DNA of 64,000 bases, from the NCBI GenBank assembly GCA_965247535.1, contig OZ252018.1, positions 992,001 through 1,056,000 on the forward strand, read 5' to 3'. A program made the translations under genes and the position numbers. This DNA comes from JAPPHY01 sp965247535 (GTDB lineage Bacteria; Chloroflexota; Dehalococcoidia; Lucifugimonadales; UBA2985). The notes below the pieces were generated by a model. It did no database searches and had not been told where the DNA came from. It saw only the letters and a list, made by a program, of their open reading frames with translations. Of this stretch, positions 50,984 to 59,284 are shown in pieces (the first letter of the stretch is position 1; each line of letters opens with the position of its first letter).

Positions 50984-52261
50984 ATGACGATAACGAGCAA
51001 CCTCGATTCACAGCCCATGGCCCTGGAAGACCTGGTCGTCATCGACCTGACGGACGAGAAGGGCATGTACATGGGCAAGATGATGGCGGACATGGGCGCA
51101 AGGGTGACCATCGTGGAGCCGCCGGCGGGCCATCCGGCGCGGCACATCGGCCCTTTCTACCAGGACAGGCCGGACCCCAACAACAGCCTGCTCTTCTGGT
51201 ACCACAGCACCAACAAGGAGAGCATCACGCTGGACATCACCACTGGCCGCGGCGCCTCCATACTCAAGGAGATGGTGAAGAAGGCGGACGTGGTGCTGGA
51301 GTCGTTTCAGCCTGGCTACCTGGACTCCCTCGGCCTAGGCTATGAAGAGCTGTCCAAGATCAACCCGCGGATAGTGATGACGTCGCTGACGCCGTTCGGT
51401 CAGACGGGGCCCTACAGGGACATGAAGGCGTCCGACCTGGTGTCCATGGCCATGGGCGGCATCATGGCCAGCTGCGGCTACGATCACATCGAGGACGCGC
51501 CTCCCATCTGCAGCGACGGCTGGATGGGCTATGCGACGGGCTGCAACTTCGGCGTGATGGGCACCATGACCGCCGTGGTCTATCGTGACTTCACGGACCA
51601 GGGCCAGTGGGTCGACGTGTCCATCCACGAGTCGCTTTCCTGCACGACCGAGGCTGCCATGCCCAACTGGTTCTTCGATAGGAAGGTGCCGATCCGCCAG
51701 ACGGGGCGACACCACGGCCTCACGCCCACGCCGTCGAGCCAGTTCACCAGCTCCGACAACAAGCTCATAAACGGATTCGACATTCCGCCCAGGTCGCTCG
51801 ACCGGTGGAACCGCATGGTGACGTGGATGGACGAGAAGGAGATGGCGGAGGGCCTCAAGGAGGACAAGTACCGGGAGCTAATCAGCCAGGGCGTGCGCAG
51901 CGGCCCGGAGATGGACTTCCTCAGGGAGCGAATCGAGGAGTTCATCGCCGCGCAGCCCGCGGACGAGTCCTACCACGGTGGCCAGGAGATCAGGCTTGCG
52001 TGGGCGGTGATCCGCTCGCCGGAGGAGAACCTGGAGGACGAGCACTTCCGCGACGATAGAGGCTTCTTCCCGGAGGTGGAGCACCCGGAGCTTGGAAAGT
52101 CGTTTGCCTATCCCGGCCACCCGGCGATGTTCAGCAAGACACCGTGGCGAATGCGCCGCCGTGCGCCGATGCTTGGCGAAGACAACGAGCGTGTCCTGAG
52201 CCAGGAGATGGGCTTCAGCCCGTCCGAGATGGTGCTCCTCCGCGAGAGCAGGGTGATCTAG
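50984..52261 (+). CDS. CaiB/BaiF family CoA-transferase lacking the catalytic Asp
   Basis: 425 residues, same fold as its neighbour: LEDLVVIDLTDEKGMYMGKM, MADMGARVTIVEPPAG, NKESITLDI and DQGQWVDVSIHE. At the position of the catalytic Asp the sequence runs WMGYATGCNFGVMG, with no Asp. The closest one, in SDGW, is three residues off. It may therefore be a structural partner in a heteromer with the preceding protein. The 38-nt gap with GAGGAGC before the ATG supports co-expression. Confidence 0.88.
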   Translation: MTITSNLDSQPMALEDLVVIDLTDEKGMYMGKMMADMGARVTIVEPPAGHPARHIGPFYQDRPDPNNSLLFWYHSTNKESITLDITTGRGASILKEMVKKADVVLESFQPGYLDSLGLGYEELSKINPRIVMTSLTPFGQTGPYRDMKASDLVSMAMGGIMASCGYDHIEDAPPICSDGWMGYATGCNFGVMGTMTAVVYRDFTDQGQWVDVSIHESLSCTTEAAMPNWFFDRKVPIRQTGRHHGLTPTPSSQFTSSDNKLINGFDIPPRSLDRWNRMVTWMDEKEMAEGLKEDKYRELISQGVRSGPEMDFLRERIEEFIAAQPADESYHGGQEIRLAWAVIRSPEENLEDEHFRDDRGFFPEVEHPELGKSFAYPGHPAMFSKTPWRMRRRAPMLGEDNERVLSQEMGFSPSEMVLLRESRVI

Positions 52262-52271
52262 CCGGGCGATT

Positions 52272-52631
52272 CTACCGAGCCGGGTCTGCGCGAAGGTATG
52301 CGTCGGAGCCGTCCAGCCAGTCCGTGCGTATGGGGCCGAACGCGTCGATGTCGTCGGTTTCCTCCAGCGCTTCGGCGCTGTGCTCGACGAACGACGGTAT
52401 GACGAGCGTCTCGCCGGCGTGCACTACCATCTCCTCACCCGCGACGACGAAGCGAAGGGCGCCGCTGACCACGTGGGTTATCTGCTCACTCTCGTGGGTG
52501 TGGGCGGGAACCTTGGCGCCCTTTGGGAAGTGCAGGCGTCCCAGCATCACTTTGTCGCCGGTGACTATGCGACGAGTGATGCCCTCAATGAGCCGGTCCT
52601 CTTGAATTCGATCCCAGGCTACTGGGTCCAT
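52272..52631 (-). CDS. Cupin domain protein
   Basis: 119-residue single-domain cupin. Motif 1 GAKVPAHTHESEQITHVVSG supplies two His and a Glu/Gln metal ligand set; motif 2 has FVEHSAEA with the last His. Small stand-alone cupins bind metal and may act as isomerases, dioxygenases or sensors; the role here is unknown. Convergent with the CoA-transferase gene, 10 nt apart. Confidence 0.85.
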   Translation of the reverse strand: MDPVAWDRIQEDRLIEGITRRIVTGDKVMLGRLHFPKGAKVPAHTHESEQITHVVSGALRFVVAGEEMVVHAGETLVIPSFVEHSAEALEETDDIDAFGPIRTDWLDGSDAYLRADPAR

Positions 52632-53150
52632 TTGGGTCCTCCTTGCGCCTGAGGTGTTTCAATGTGCGCGGCTGTCATTGTAGCCGCCAACGAAGGGCGT
52701 GAGAAGCGCGCGGGGCGGGCGGGTCAACCTCCTACCGCCGTCATCCCTGCGGAAGCAGACCTTTGCGTAACTCGCGTCCAAGACGCGTTCCAATGTCATT
52801 CTGAGCGCAGCGAAGAATCCAAGACGATCGTGCAATGTCGGCCCTACGAGGGCAGGACCGGTCCGGTTCTGGGGACGGGTGGTGGAGCCAGCAGAGGCTT
52901 TGGATTCTTCGGCTCCACTGCGCTGAGTTTATCCTGAGCGTAGCCGAAGGACTCAGAATGACAAGTGAAGGGCATTTCCTAGCGGACAACGCTGGAGCTA
53001 ATCAAGAGTCTGCGGAAGCAGGGAGCTGGCACCCGGGCGAGGCGGATAGCAGGCCGCGCCACTATGCCGCGGGGCGCGCATGATGGCGGCAGGCTTTGGA
53101 CTCTTCGCTGCGCTCAGAGTGACCACGGTAGCAGGCGGCCGCGCCGCGGC
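52632..53150. repeat. 519-nt gene-free region with three GTCATTCTGAGCG-type repeats
   Basis: Copy 1 at 52795-52822 (GTCATTCTGAGCGCAGCGAA), copy 2 in inverse orientation at 52900-52963, containing an internal hairpin (TCCTGAGCGTAGCCGAAGGA), and copy 3 inverted at 53095-53124 (CTCTTCGCTGCGCTCAGAG). No coding capacity is recognised between them. Confidence 0.7.
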
Positions 53151-53984
53151 CTACTGCTGGCGTGCCCGCCGCTCTCCGGCAGAAGCCGCGTTGCCGTATG
53201 CGGAAGCTCGCGCTGCCGCAGTCTTCGGCATGGCGTGGGATGTGGTGAACAGACCTGCAAACTGCTGTTCGGCCTCGTGCAGCTCCTCCTCCGTGTCGAT
53301 CTCCGTCCACATGCGCTTGCCGGCGAGGTGGACCGCCATCTGAAGCTCTCCGCGGCCGATGAGGTCTGACATAACCGCCTCGTAGTACTCGCCGGTGAGT
53401 CCCTGGGATACGAATGCGTCCAACCTTGGAACAATCGCCGTGGACAGGCTCTCGCGTGAGAGCGTGTAGATATTGACTGTCTTGAGTGCGCGCGTGAAGT
53501 CGAATTCGGGCGACTGCTGTGACTTTAGCACCATCGCCGTGCTGACGCCGTCTTGGGCCAGAATCACGGTGCCGTTCATTGGCGGACGGAAGCGATCGAC
53601 CACCGCCACGTTGCTGCTTTGATTCCTGAGCATGTCCTGGAGCAGCCCGTACTCGTAGACCAGGTCGCCCTCCAGGAGCAGCACGTCGTCGTTGAGCTCG
53701 TGGCGGGCTAGCCAGAGCGAGTAGATGTTGTTCGTGCGGTCGTAGACCTCGTTGGCGACGTACTTGACGTCGATGCGTCCGAATCGGGTCCCGATTCGTC
53801 TGCGCACCATGTCGCCTAGGTAGCCAACCACAATCACGCACTCCCTGAACCCGGCCCTGTCGAGGTACTCCATCTGGTACTCGATCATGGGCCGGCGGTA
53901 CATTGGCACCAGGCACTTTGGCAGGTTGTTGGTGAGCGGACGTAGTCTTGACCCCTGGCCGGCTGCGAGTATGACTGCCTTCAT
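53151..53984 (-). CDS. NTP-transferase, LicC/PntC-like cytidylyltransferase
   Basis: 277-residue sugar- or headgroup-nucleotidyltransferase. The N-terminal signature is LAAGQGSRLRPLTNNLPKCL. The YDRTNNIYSLWLARHELND segment, LLLEGDLVYE, LKTVNIYTLS and MWTEIDTEEELHEAE are typical of LicC-like phosphocholine or phosphonate cytidylyltransferases, not of hexose-1-phosphate enzymes. ATG 53984 overlaps the aminotransferase TGA (ATGA), so the two work together. Product class is inferred: activation of a small amino-alcohol or phosphonate headgroup with CTP. The Ala/Arg-rich tail after 250 looks disordered. Confidence 0.8.
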   Translation of the reverse strand: MKAVILAAGQGSRLRPLTNNLPKCLVPMYRRPMIEYQMEYLDRAGFRECVIVVGYLGDMVRRRIGTRFGRIDVKYVANEVYDRTNNIYSLWLARHELNDDVLLLEGDLVYEYGLLQDMLRNQSSNVAVVDRFRPPMNGTVILAQDGVSTAMVLKSQQSPEFDFTRALKTVNIYTLSRESLSTAIVPRLDAFVSQGLTGEYYEAVMSDLIGRGELQMAVHLAGKRMWTEIDTEEELHEAEQQFAGLFTTSHAMPKTAAARASAYGNAASAGERRARQQ

Positions 53985-55099
53985 CGCTGTGCACCTCCTG
54001 CTGCGCTGGCTGCCCCGCTAGCGGCTTCCGGCCGTGCAAGGTCCATTAGGGCCTCCACTAGCTGCGCGTTCTCCTCCGCGGTGCGGGACGCCATCCTGAC
54101 GTATTTGCCGTCCAGGCCGCGCTTGCGGCCGCAGTCGTTGATCAGGATCCGGCTCTGCTCGAACAGGCGCGTGGTCAGCTCGGTCGATGTGAGGCCGTCG
54201 GCCACGCGGCTAAAGACGAAGTTGGCATGCGTGGGATAGGGTGTGAGGTAAGGCACGTCCTCCAGGCCGTCGTGGAGAAGACGCGTAGCCCGTCTCACCT
54301 CGGCGCACGACTCGATGAACTCCTGCCGGAACTCCCCGATGGTTTCGAGGTAGAACTGCGCCAGGGAGTTTATGCCCCAGATGGGCAGGTGGCTGCGCAG
54401 CTCCGCGATCCTGCTCTGGTTCGCGGAGGCGGCATAACCAAGGCGCAGTCCGGGGATGCCGTAGGCCTTGGACAGGCTCTTCAGCACGATCGCGTTTGGG
54501 TAGTCGGCGAGGTGAGGCATGATGGACGGGTGCGGGTCCGCGTCCACGAAGTCGATGAACGACTCGTCGACGATGACAAGGTCGAGGCCGCGCAGCGCGT
54601 CCAGGAACCGCATGACGTCTGCCTTCGAAGTGGATAGCCCGGTCGGATTGTTCGGGTTGATGAGAAGGGCCGCGTTGGATCCGGACTCCAGAACGTGACG
54701 CGCAAAATCTTCCACGTCCAGGTGGAAGTCGCCGGTGAGCTGGTAGGCGGACACGGTCTTGCCCTGCGTTGCCGCGCGGTTCACGAACTCGTCGAAGGTG
54801 GGGACGGCCACCGCCAGGCGTGAAACGAACCGGTCCGAAATGGCGCTGATGAGCTCGCTTGCGCCGTTGGCAATGACCAGCTCCTCGTGGGTCAGGCCGA
54901 GCGGCTGGGCCGCGAGGGAGGAGAGGTACCAGTTGGTGGACGGGTAGGACTTCACAAGCCGGGTCAGCCTCCGGCTCAGGGCCTCGATGAAGGAGTCCGG
55001 CGGGAAGTACTGGTTAGTCATGTAGCAGAAGTCGCGGACGTCAAAGCTCCAGAATCCGCCGTAGAGTGACGAGTAGTAGCGGATGTCTCGGTTGTCCAT
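53981..55099 (-). CDS. Class I/II aminotransferase (HisC/CobD-like)
   Basis: 372-residue PLP enzyme. NGASELISAISDRF, INPNNPTGLSTS, VDESFIDFVD and the lysine loop LKSLSKAYGIPGLRLGYA with the Schiff-base Lys are all intact, and RILINDCGRK is near the C terminus. The pattern is close to histidinol-phosphate aminotransferase and to CobD-type threonine-phosphate decarboxylase. Coupling to a cytidylyltransferase and the absence of other his genes argue against histidine synthesis. A strong promoter lies about 353 nt upstream. Confidence 0.82.
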   Translation of the reverse strand: MDNRDIRYYSSLYGGFWSFDVRDFCYMTNQYFPPDSFIEALSRRLTRLVKSYPSTNWYLSSLAAQPLGLTHEELVIANGASELISAISDRFVSRLAVAVPTFDEFVNRAATQGKTVSAYQLTGDFHLDVEDFARHVLESGSNAALLINPNNPTGLSTSKADVMRFLDALRGLDLVIVDESFIDFVDADPHPSIMPHLADYPNAIVLKSLSKAYGIPGLRLGYAASANQSRIAELRSHLPIWGINSLAQFYLETIGEFRQEFIESCAEVRRATRLLHDGLEDVPYLTPYPTHANFVFSRVADGLTSTELTTRLFEQSRILINDCGRKRGLDGKYVRMASRTAEENAQLVEALMDLARPEAASGAASAAGGAQR

Positions 55100-55267
55100 A
55101 CGTATAGCTCTCCTCAGGTGTAACGTAAGCAGGCTGGCCGGTCGGACGGTTCAATGGGTGTCCGGCCTTAAATCTCTGGGACAGGGTGAGAAAGGGACTT
55201 GGGAATGGCAGTAGCCGCAAATTAGCTTGGGCTGCTGCGCTGCAGTGCGAAGCTGCGCCGGTAATAC

Positions 55268-55387
55268 CTATGGCCGGTGCAGGCTCGGAGGTTCCACAGA
55301 GGTGCGGCCGGAATGGCTGATGATTCTGCCGCCGTGCAGCTCAGGAGGGAGCGTGAAATGCGTGGCGGTTGAGTCGCTCAGGACCAT
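55268..55387 (-). CDS. Possible 39-residue leader ORF
   Basis: Within the long leader of the aminotransferase gene. ATG 55387 is preceded by AAAGGGGG about eight bases upstream and ends at TAG 55268. Starts MVLSDSTATHFTLPPE; Ser/Pro/His-rich, no recognised family. It could be a leader peptide or chance. Confidence 0.25.
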   Translation of the reverse strand: MVLSDSTATHFTLPPELHGGRIISHSGRTSVEPPSLHRP

Positions 55388-55458
55388 CGGACGTCCCCCT
55401 TTCTGCACGCGTAATACCGGCTCGGGCGTCTTTAACGGAACGCCAACCGGCTGACTCG

Positions 55459-55487
55459 ATACTATTTCAGCGTGGAGTTCTTGTCAA
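55459..55487 (-). promoter_or_regulatory. Promoter of the aminotransferase-cytidylyltransferase operon
   Basis: Minus strand: TTGACA (55487-55482), 17 nt, TAGTAT (55464-55459). It implies a leader of about 353 nt, unusually long for this window. The rest of 55100-55696 shows no other gene except the possible small ORF at 55268-55387. Confidence 0.7.
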
Positions 55488-55696
55488 GCGCTTGGTTTCG
55501 TGATGCGGACGACTAAAGTAGTCTAACCAAACGTCAACGGCGTGGGGCGCGAGTCGTGCCCTTCACCTCATCCGAGAAGCCTACGCTGGCCGGACAAGCG
55601 GGCACGACGACGTTCCGGCCGCCTTGGCGTGTCAATCCACGCCATCTCTGCTACCATATGTGCAGCGTACCAGATAGAATCAGCAGAGGTGCAGCC

Positions 55697-56371
55697 ATGA
55701 GCCAGGAGCTCGGTCGAATGGAGCGGCCCTCATCAGAGGCGTTCCGGGGCAAGAGGAAGCTGCTTCTGGTGCCCCGCGTGTACCCGCCTCCCGTAGATGA
55801 GGCTGAGGGCAGCGCCATCGTGGAGCTCTACTGGGATCAGGTCCGCGCCCAGGTCGCATCATTGGAGTCGGGCCTCGGCCCGGTCAGGCACGTCTATCAC
55901 GAGAGCGTGACGGACGGCGGTGTGGAGGCGCTTGCCAGGATGGAGAGCGTGGACGGGCAATGCCACGCGTTCATAGCGGCGAGGTGCGCCGCCGGAGCCT
56001 CGTACGAGGCCACTGAGGACGCGGAGGCCCTGCTGGACACCCTCGACCTGCAGGGCTGCCTCATGCTGCCGTTCGCAAGCTCGCGCGTGCCCGCCATGCT
56101 GCGCGAGTGGCTCGCGGACGGCACCCGCAGGCGGTACGAGTACGTGGCTCAACGCATCGACGAGACGCTCGGCGAAGACGAGGTCGGAGTTCTGTTCATC
56201 AACGAGCGGCACCAGATCCAGTTTCCCGAAGGCGTGGAGGTGTTCTTCGTGGCGCCGCCCGCCCTCGACGAGTACCGGCGGTGGCTGAGCGGATGGGCCG
56301 ATAGGCGGAATGCCGCGTACTCAGAGCGCGTGCCGGACGAATACTCGCATGAAAACTCCGAGGCGGACTGA
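55697..56371 (+). CDS. Conserved-looking protein of unknown function
   Basis: 224 residues, soluble, mixed alpha/beta: LLLVPRVYPPPVDEAEGSA, a helix with YWDQVRAQVASLE, VRHVYHESVTDGG, then AARCAAGASYEATEDAEA and an acidic GEDEVGVLFINERHQIQFPE. No signal peptide, metal motif or family recognised. The ATG at 55697 has AGAGG seven bases upstream and a TAGAAT -10-like box at 55675-55680. Followed by an MDR gene 45 nt downstream on the same strand. Confidence 0.7.
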   Translation: MSQELGRMERPSSEAFRGKRKLLLVPRVYPPPVDEAEGSAIVELYWDQVRAQVASLESGLGPVRHVYHESVTDGGVEALARMESVDGQCHAFIAARCAAGASYEATEDAEALLDTLDLQGCLMLPFASSRVPAMLREWLADGTRRRYEYVAQRIDETLGEDEVGVLFINERHQIQFPEGVEVFFVAPPALDEYRRWLSGWADRRNAAYSERVPDEYSHENSEAD

Positions 56372-56416
56372 TGCGAAACTGGTAATCAGGTAGAGCTAAT
56401 CCAGAGGAGGTACAGT

Positions 56417-57382
56417 GTGAAGGCCATCAGAATTCACTTCCTTGACGACGGCGACGAGCTACGGTTGGAGGACGTTCCGAATCCAGAGCTTGAGGCGAGC
56501 CAGGTCATGATCAAGGCCCAGGCGATCGGGCTGAATCGCGCCGACCTCTATCGCAGGCGCACGGCCCCGGATGGACAGCCGGAGCCTCCCAGGATTCCCG
56601 GGCTGGACGTGGCCGGAGTGGTCGAAGCGGTGGGCGCGGAGGTAACCGGCTGGCAGGCCGGCGACTCGGTTACGGCGCTCGTGAGGGGCGCCTATGCGGA
56701 GTACGCAGTCACAAACGCCGCGCTGGCGTATCGCCCTCCCGCCGGCATGTCCATGACCGACGCGGCCTCTCTGCCGTGCGTCTTCCTCACCGCGTGGTAC
56801 GCATTTCAGATGGCGGGACTCGCTCCAGGACAGACGGCGTTGATCCACGCGGCGGGCAGCGGGGTCGGCATGGCGGGCATACAGCTGGCGAAGGCGCTCG
56901 GAGCGCGCGTGCTCACCAGCGCCGGTTCGGACGAGCGCGTGGCTCGGGGGTGCGAGCTTGGCGCGGAGGCGGGCGTAAACTACTCCAGCCAGGACGTCGC
57001 GGAGGAGCTGCTGCGCCTTACGGACGGCCGGGGCGTGGACATGGCGCTGGACACGGTCGGGGGCGCCACATTCGATGCGACACTGAAGGCGCTCGCGGAG
57101 GGTGGCCGCGTTGTCACGGTGGGCGGCCACACCGGCCCGCGCTCAGAGTACGAGGAGCGGGAGCTGGAGCGGAAGGGGCAGTGGGTGAAGGCGATGGGCG
57201 TGTTCAACGAGGCTCAGGCGGACGAGGCCCAGGCGGGCTGGGAACAGATGCTGGCGTGGTTCGAGGACGGGACGCTGCGCACCATCGTGCAGGAGGTCCT
57301 GCCGTGGACCGAGGCCACGCGGGCGCAGGAGCTGCTCAACAGCCGTGGCGTGTTCGGGAAGATCGTGATGGAGGTAGGCTGA
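56417..57382 (+). CDS. Zinc-independent MDR oxidoreductase (quinone reductase-like)
   Basis: 321-residue medium-chain dehydrogenase of the QOR group, NADPH-dependent reduction of quinones or enones. The N-terminal GroES-like domain has GLNRADLYRRR and PGLDVAGVVEAVG. The nucleotide-binding fold has IHAAGSGVGMAGIQLAKALG. GRGVDMALDTVGG follows. Zinc-binding cysteines of alcohol dehydrogenases are absent. GTG start with AGGAGG six bases upstream. Substrate not determinable. Confidence 0.88.
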   Translation: MKAIRIHFLDDGDELRLEDVPNPELEASQVMIKAQAIGLNRADLYRRRTAPDGQPEPPRIPGLDVAGVVEAVGAEVTGWQAGDSVTALVRGAYAEYAVTNAALAYRPPAGMSMTDAASLPCVFLTAWYAFQMAGLAPGQTALIHAAGSGVGMAGIQLAKALGARVLTSAGSDERVARGCELGAEAGVNYSSQDVAEELLRLTDGRGVDMALDTVGGATFDATLKALAEGGRVVTVGGHTGPRSEYEERELERKGQWVKAMGVFNEAQADEAQAGWEQMLAWFEDGTLRTIVQEVLPWTEATRAQELLNSRGVFGKIVMEVG

Positions 57383-57441
57383 TCGCGTAGCACGCTCATG
57401 GTGAGCTTGCCTATTCTTCAAGGCATGGGGAGATTCGAAGT

Positions 57442-57837
57442 CTATGGTAAGGCAGGCCAGTAGCCTTCCACGGGGTAGGCTTCGTCGTGGCCAGGCCAAG
57501 GCGGCATGGTAACGATCACGAACTTCAGGGCGCGGTCGCCGGTTGCCCTGAACTGGAAGTGAACCCTAACAGGAATCGACAGGCTACCTCCTGGGGTCAC
57601 GTCCACGACCCTCTCCTCGTCGCCATGCTTGCGCCAGACCTGTCCTGTGCCCTCAAGGAAGTACCACACTTCTTCAACCGACCTGTGGGCAACAGGCGCT
57701 GACACCTCTCCCCGACCCAGAGTGCAGTGGACCATGCTCCCTCGGCTCGTCTCTGACAGCAGCCGAATCTCCGAGCCGTCCGGGGCAAGGGCGTCCCGGT
57801 CGTTGGCAAGCACTCTGTAGTCCAACTCCAATTTCAT
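57442..57837 (-). CDS. Cupin domain protein
   Basis: 131-residue cupin. The first motif VAHRSVEEVWYFLEGTG keeps one His and the Glu pair; the second has VRVHFQFRATGD. Proline/tryptophan-rich C terminus (MPPWPGHDEAYPVEG). Metal site is less complete than in the cupin at 52272. Function unknown. Convergent with the MDR gene. Confidence 0.8.
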   Translation of the reverse strand: MKLELDYRVLANDRDALAPDGSEIRLLSETSRGSMVHCTLGRGEVSAPVAHRSVEEVWYFLEGTGQVWRKHGDEERVVDVTPGGSLSIPVRVHFQFRATGDRALKFVIVTMPPWPGHDEAYPVEGYWPALP

Positions 57838-58010
57838 GCTGTTTCACCCACCACAACGAATAATGAGCTTGCCCCATTTACTGTGCCAGTCTGAATGCGT
57901 GATTTGCGGGTCATTGAATCCCTGCCGAAGCTGGCAGGGCAAAGGCCTCCGGGGCCAGGTCTCCCAGAGCGCCATGGCTGCATTCAGCTTGCTACTCTGC
58001 ACGGACGTCC

Positions 58011-58059
58011 TGGAATCCTCGACTGTGCTCCGCTTGCCCTCGGCTTCGCTCGGAATGAC
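58011..58059. repeat. Dispersed GTCATTC/GGAATGAC-type repeat
   Basis: Inverse-orientation relative of the repeats near 17467 and 52795: TGGAATCCTCGACTGTGC at the left, CGGAATGACG at the right, with GCTTGCCCTCGGCTTCGC between. It fills the gap before DUF1786. Confidence 0.5.
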
Positions 58060-58081
58060 GTGGTGGTTGGCGGGCGCCGTC

Positions 58082-59197
58082 TCAGTGGTGGTGATGCGCC
58101 GCATCCTCGCCCACGGCGCGGAGCGCGTGCAGAATCTCCTCGCGATGTGATGGCATGCGCTCTGCCCAACCTCTGACGAGGCCGAACGACCCCGCAAGCA
58201 TCATGGAGCCGTGGGGCGCTGCGAAGTAGGGTTGCAGCCGGGAGCCCGCCATCAGGCCGCGCATGGGCCCAATGATGCTGAGGAACCCAATCTCATCGCA
58301 GCCGCGGACCACTATCGCGCCGTGGCCCTGCTCCCGCCACACGGCGTCTCCGTCGGACGCGCCGGTCGCCAGGTTGGCCAGGTGCTGCTCCAGCCGCTCG
58401 CGGTTGAGCACGTGGGTGTGGTGCTCCAGGATACCCAGTATCTCGTCGCCGTGAAGGTGGAATGCGAGGGTGTGCTCGTTGCCGAGGTTGGCAACCACCT
58501 TGCACTCCTGAGCGGCCACGTGCTGGTCCTCGAGCGAGCCAAGGACGGCCGCCACCGCCGTATCGGTCATGAGGAGCGGTACATCGTCGCCCACCGTGTC
58601 AACCACGGCCCTCATACGGGTCAGGTAGTCCGGCACCTCATCGGCCAGGTAGACGAATGACGCGGCCTCCGAACCGCCAGACTCCACCTGCGTTCGCAGG
58701 TGGTCAAAGCGGTACTTCCGGTCGCTGTAGCCGGGCGGCGCGTTGCCGTGGTCGAATACGGCGATCGCCAGTGCGTCCCACTCCGGCTCCACCTCAAATG
58801 CCTGCAGGGCCCGTTGCACCATGAGCAGGTCCACGTCGGCGAGGCGGACGTGCGCGACCGGCAGGAGGTCCGCCTCCTCCTGCGATACGATGGCCACGCC
58901 CATACGGCGCACGACGTCCAGGTCATCGTCGAAGGTCACGGCGGCTGAAGGGGTTGCGAACGCAGAGAGACCGGCGGCAATGTGGTCGGAGAGCGCGCCT
59001 GTTACGGGCCCGCCACCCATGTTCACGCCTGTGAACACCACGCCGCTGCGGGTTTCGGTGGCGCTTCGAACTCGCTGCGCGGCGATCACGGTTGGAGCCG
59101 GCATCACGAGCTGCACGGAGTTTTCGACCGCGCGCCGCGAATCGAACAGGAGGATGTCCTGGGTGCCGGTTCCAACGTCAATCGCGAGGATCTTCAT
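58082..59197 (-). CDS. DUF1786 family protein
   Basis: 371 residues with an actin/ASKHA-like N terminus, KILAIDVGTGTQDILLFD, the signature of DUF1786. Other features are NMGGGPVTGALSDH, DALAIAVFDHGNAPPG and an internal CKVVANLGNEHTLAFHL. The family is sometimes annotated as related to pyruvate formate-lyase activation, but without solid evidence; no CxxxCxxC radical-SAM motif is present here. Ends in four natural His residues. ATG 59197 has no Shine-Dalgarno, with a -10 seven bases upstream, suggesting a leaderless mRNA. Confidence 0.8.
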   Translation of the reverse strand: MKILAIDVGTGTQDILLFDSRRAVENSVQLVMPAPTVIAAQRVRSATETRSGVVFTGVNMGGGPVTGALSDHIAAGLSAFATPSAAVTFDDDLDVVRRMGVAIVSQEEADLLPVAHVRLADVDLLMVQRALQAFEVEPEWDALAIAVFDHGNAPPGYSDRKYRFDHLRTQVESGGSEAASFVYLADEVPDYLTRMRAVVDTVGDDVPLLMTDTAVAAVLGSLEDQHVAAQECKVVANLGNEHTLAFHLHGDEILGILEHHTHVLNRERLEQHLANLATGASDGDAVWREQGHGAIVVRGCDEIGFLSIIGPMRGLMAGSRLQPYFAAPHGSMMLAGSFGLVRGWAERMPSHREEILHALRAVGEDAAHHHH

Positions 59198-59204
59198 TCC
59201 CCAT

Positions 59205-59233
59205 ATTCTAGTCTGCCGTGTCCGGCGCTTCAA
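59205..59233 (-). promoter_or_regulatory. Promoter of DUF1786 gene, leaderless geometry
   Basis: Minus strand: TTGAAG (59233-59228), 17 nt, TAGAAT (59210-59205), 7 nt before ATG 59197. Confidence 0.6.
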
Positions 59234-59268
59234 GGGAATGCGAAGCGAGAGCTACACGGGCTCGCGTG

Positions 59269-59277
59269 TGGTATAGT
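59269..59277 (+). promoter_or_regulatory. Extended -10 of the zinc-ribbon Nudix gene, leaderless geometry
   Basis: TGG-TATAGT ends 7 nt before ATG 59285; weak -35; no ribosome-binding site. Confidence 0.5.
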
Positions 59278-59284
59278 CAACGCC

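Noticed and set aside
55227..55454. Plus-strand 75-codon frame in the leader region
   Set aside because: No ribosome-binding site or family pattern; antisense to a transcribed leader.
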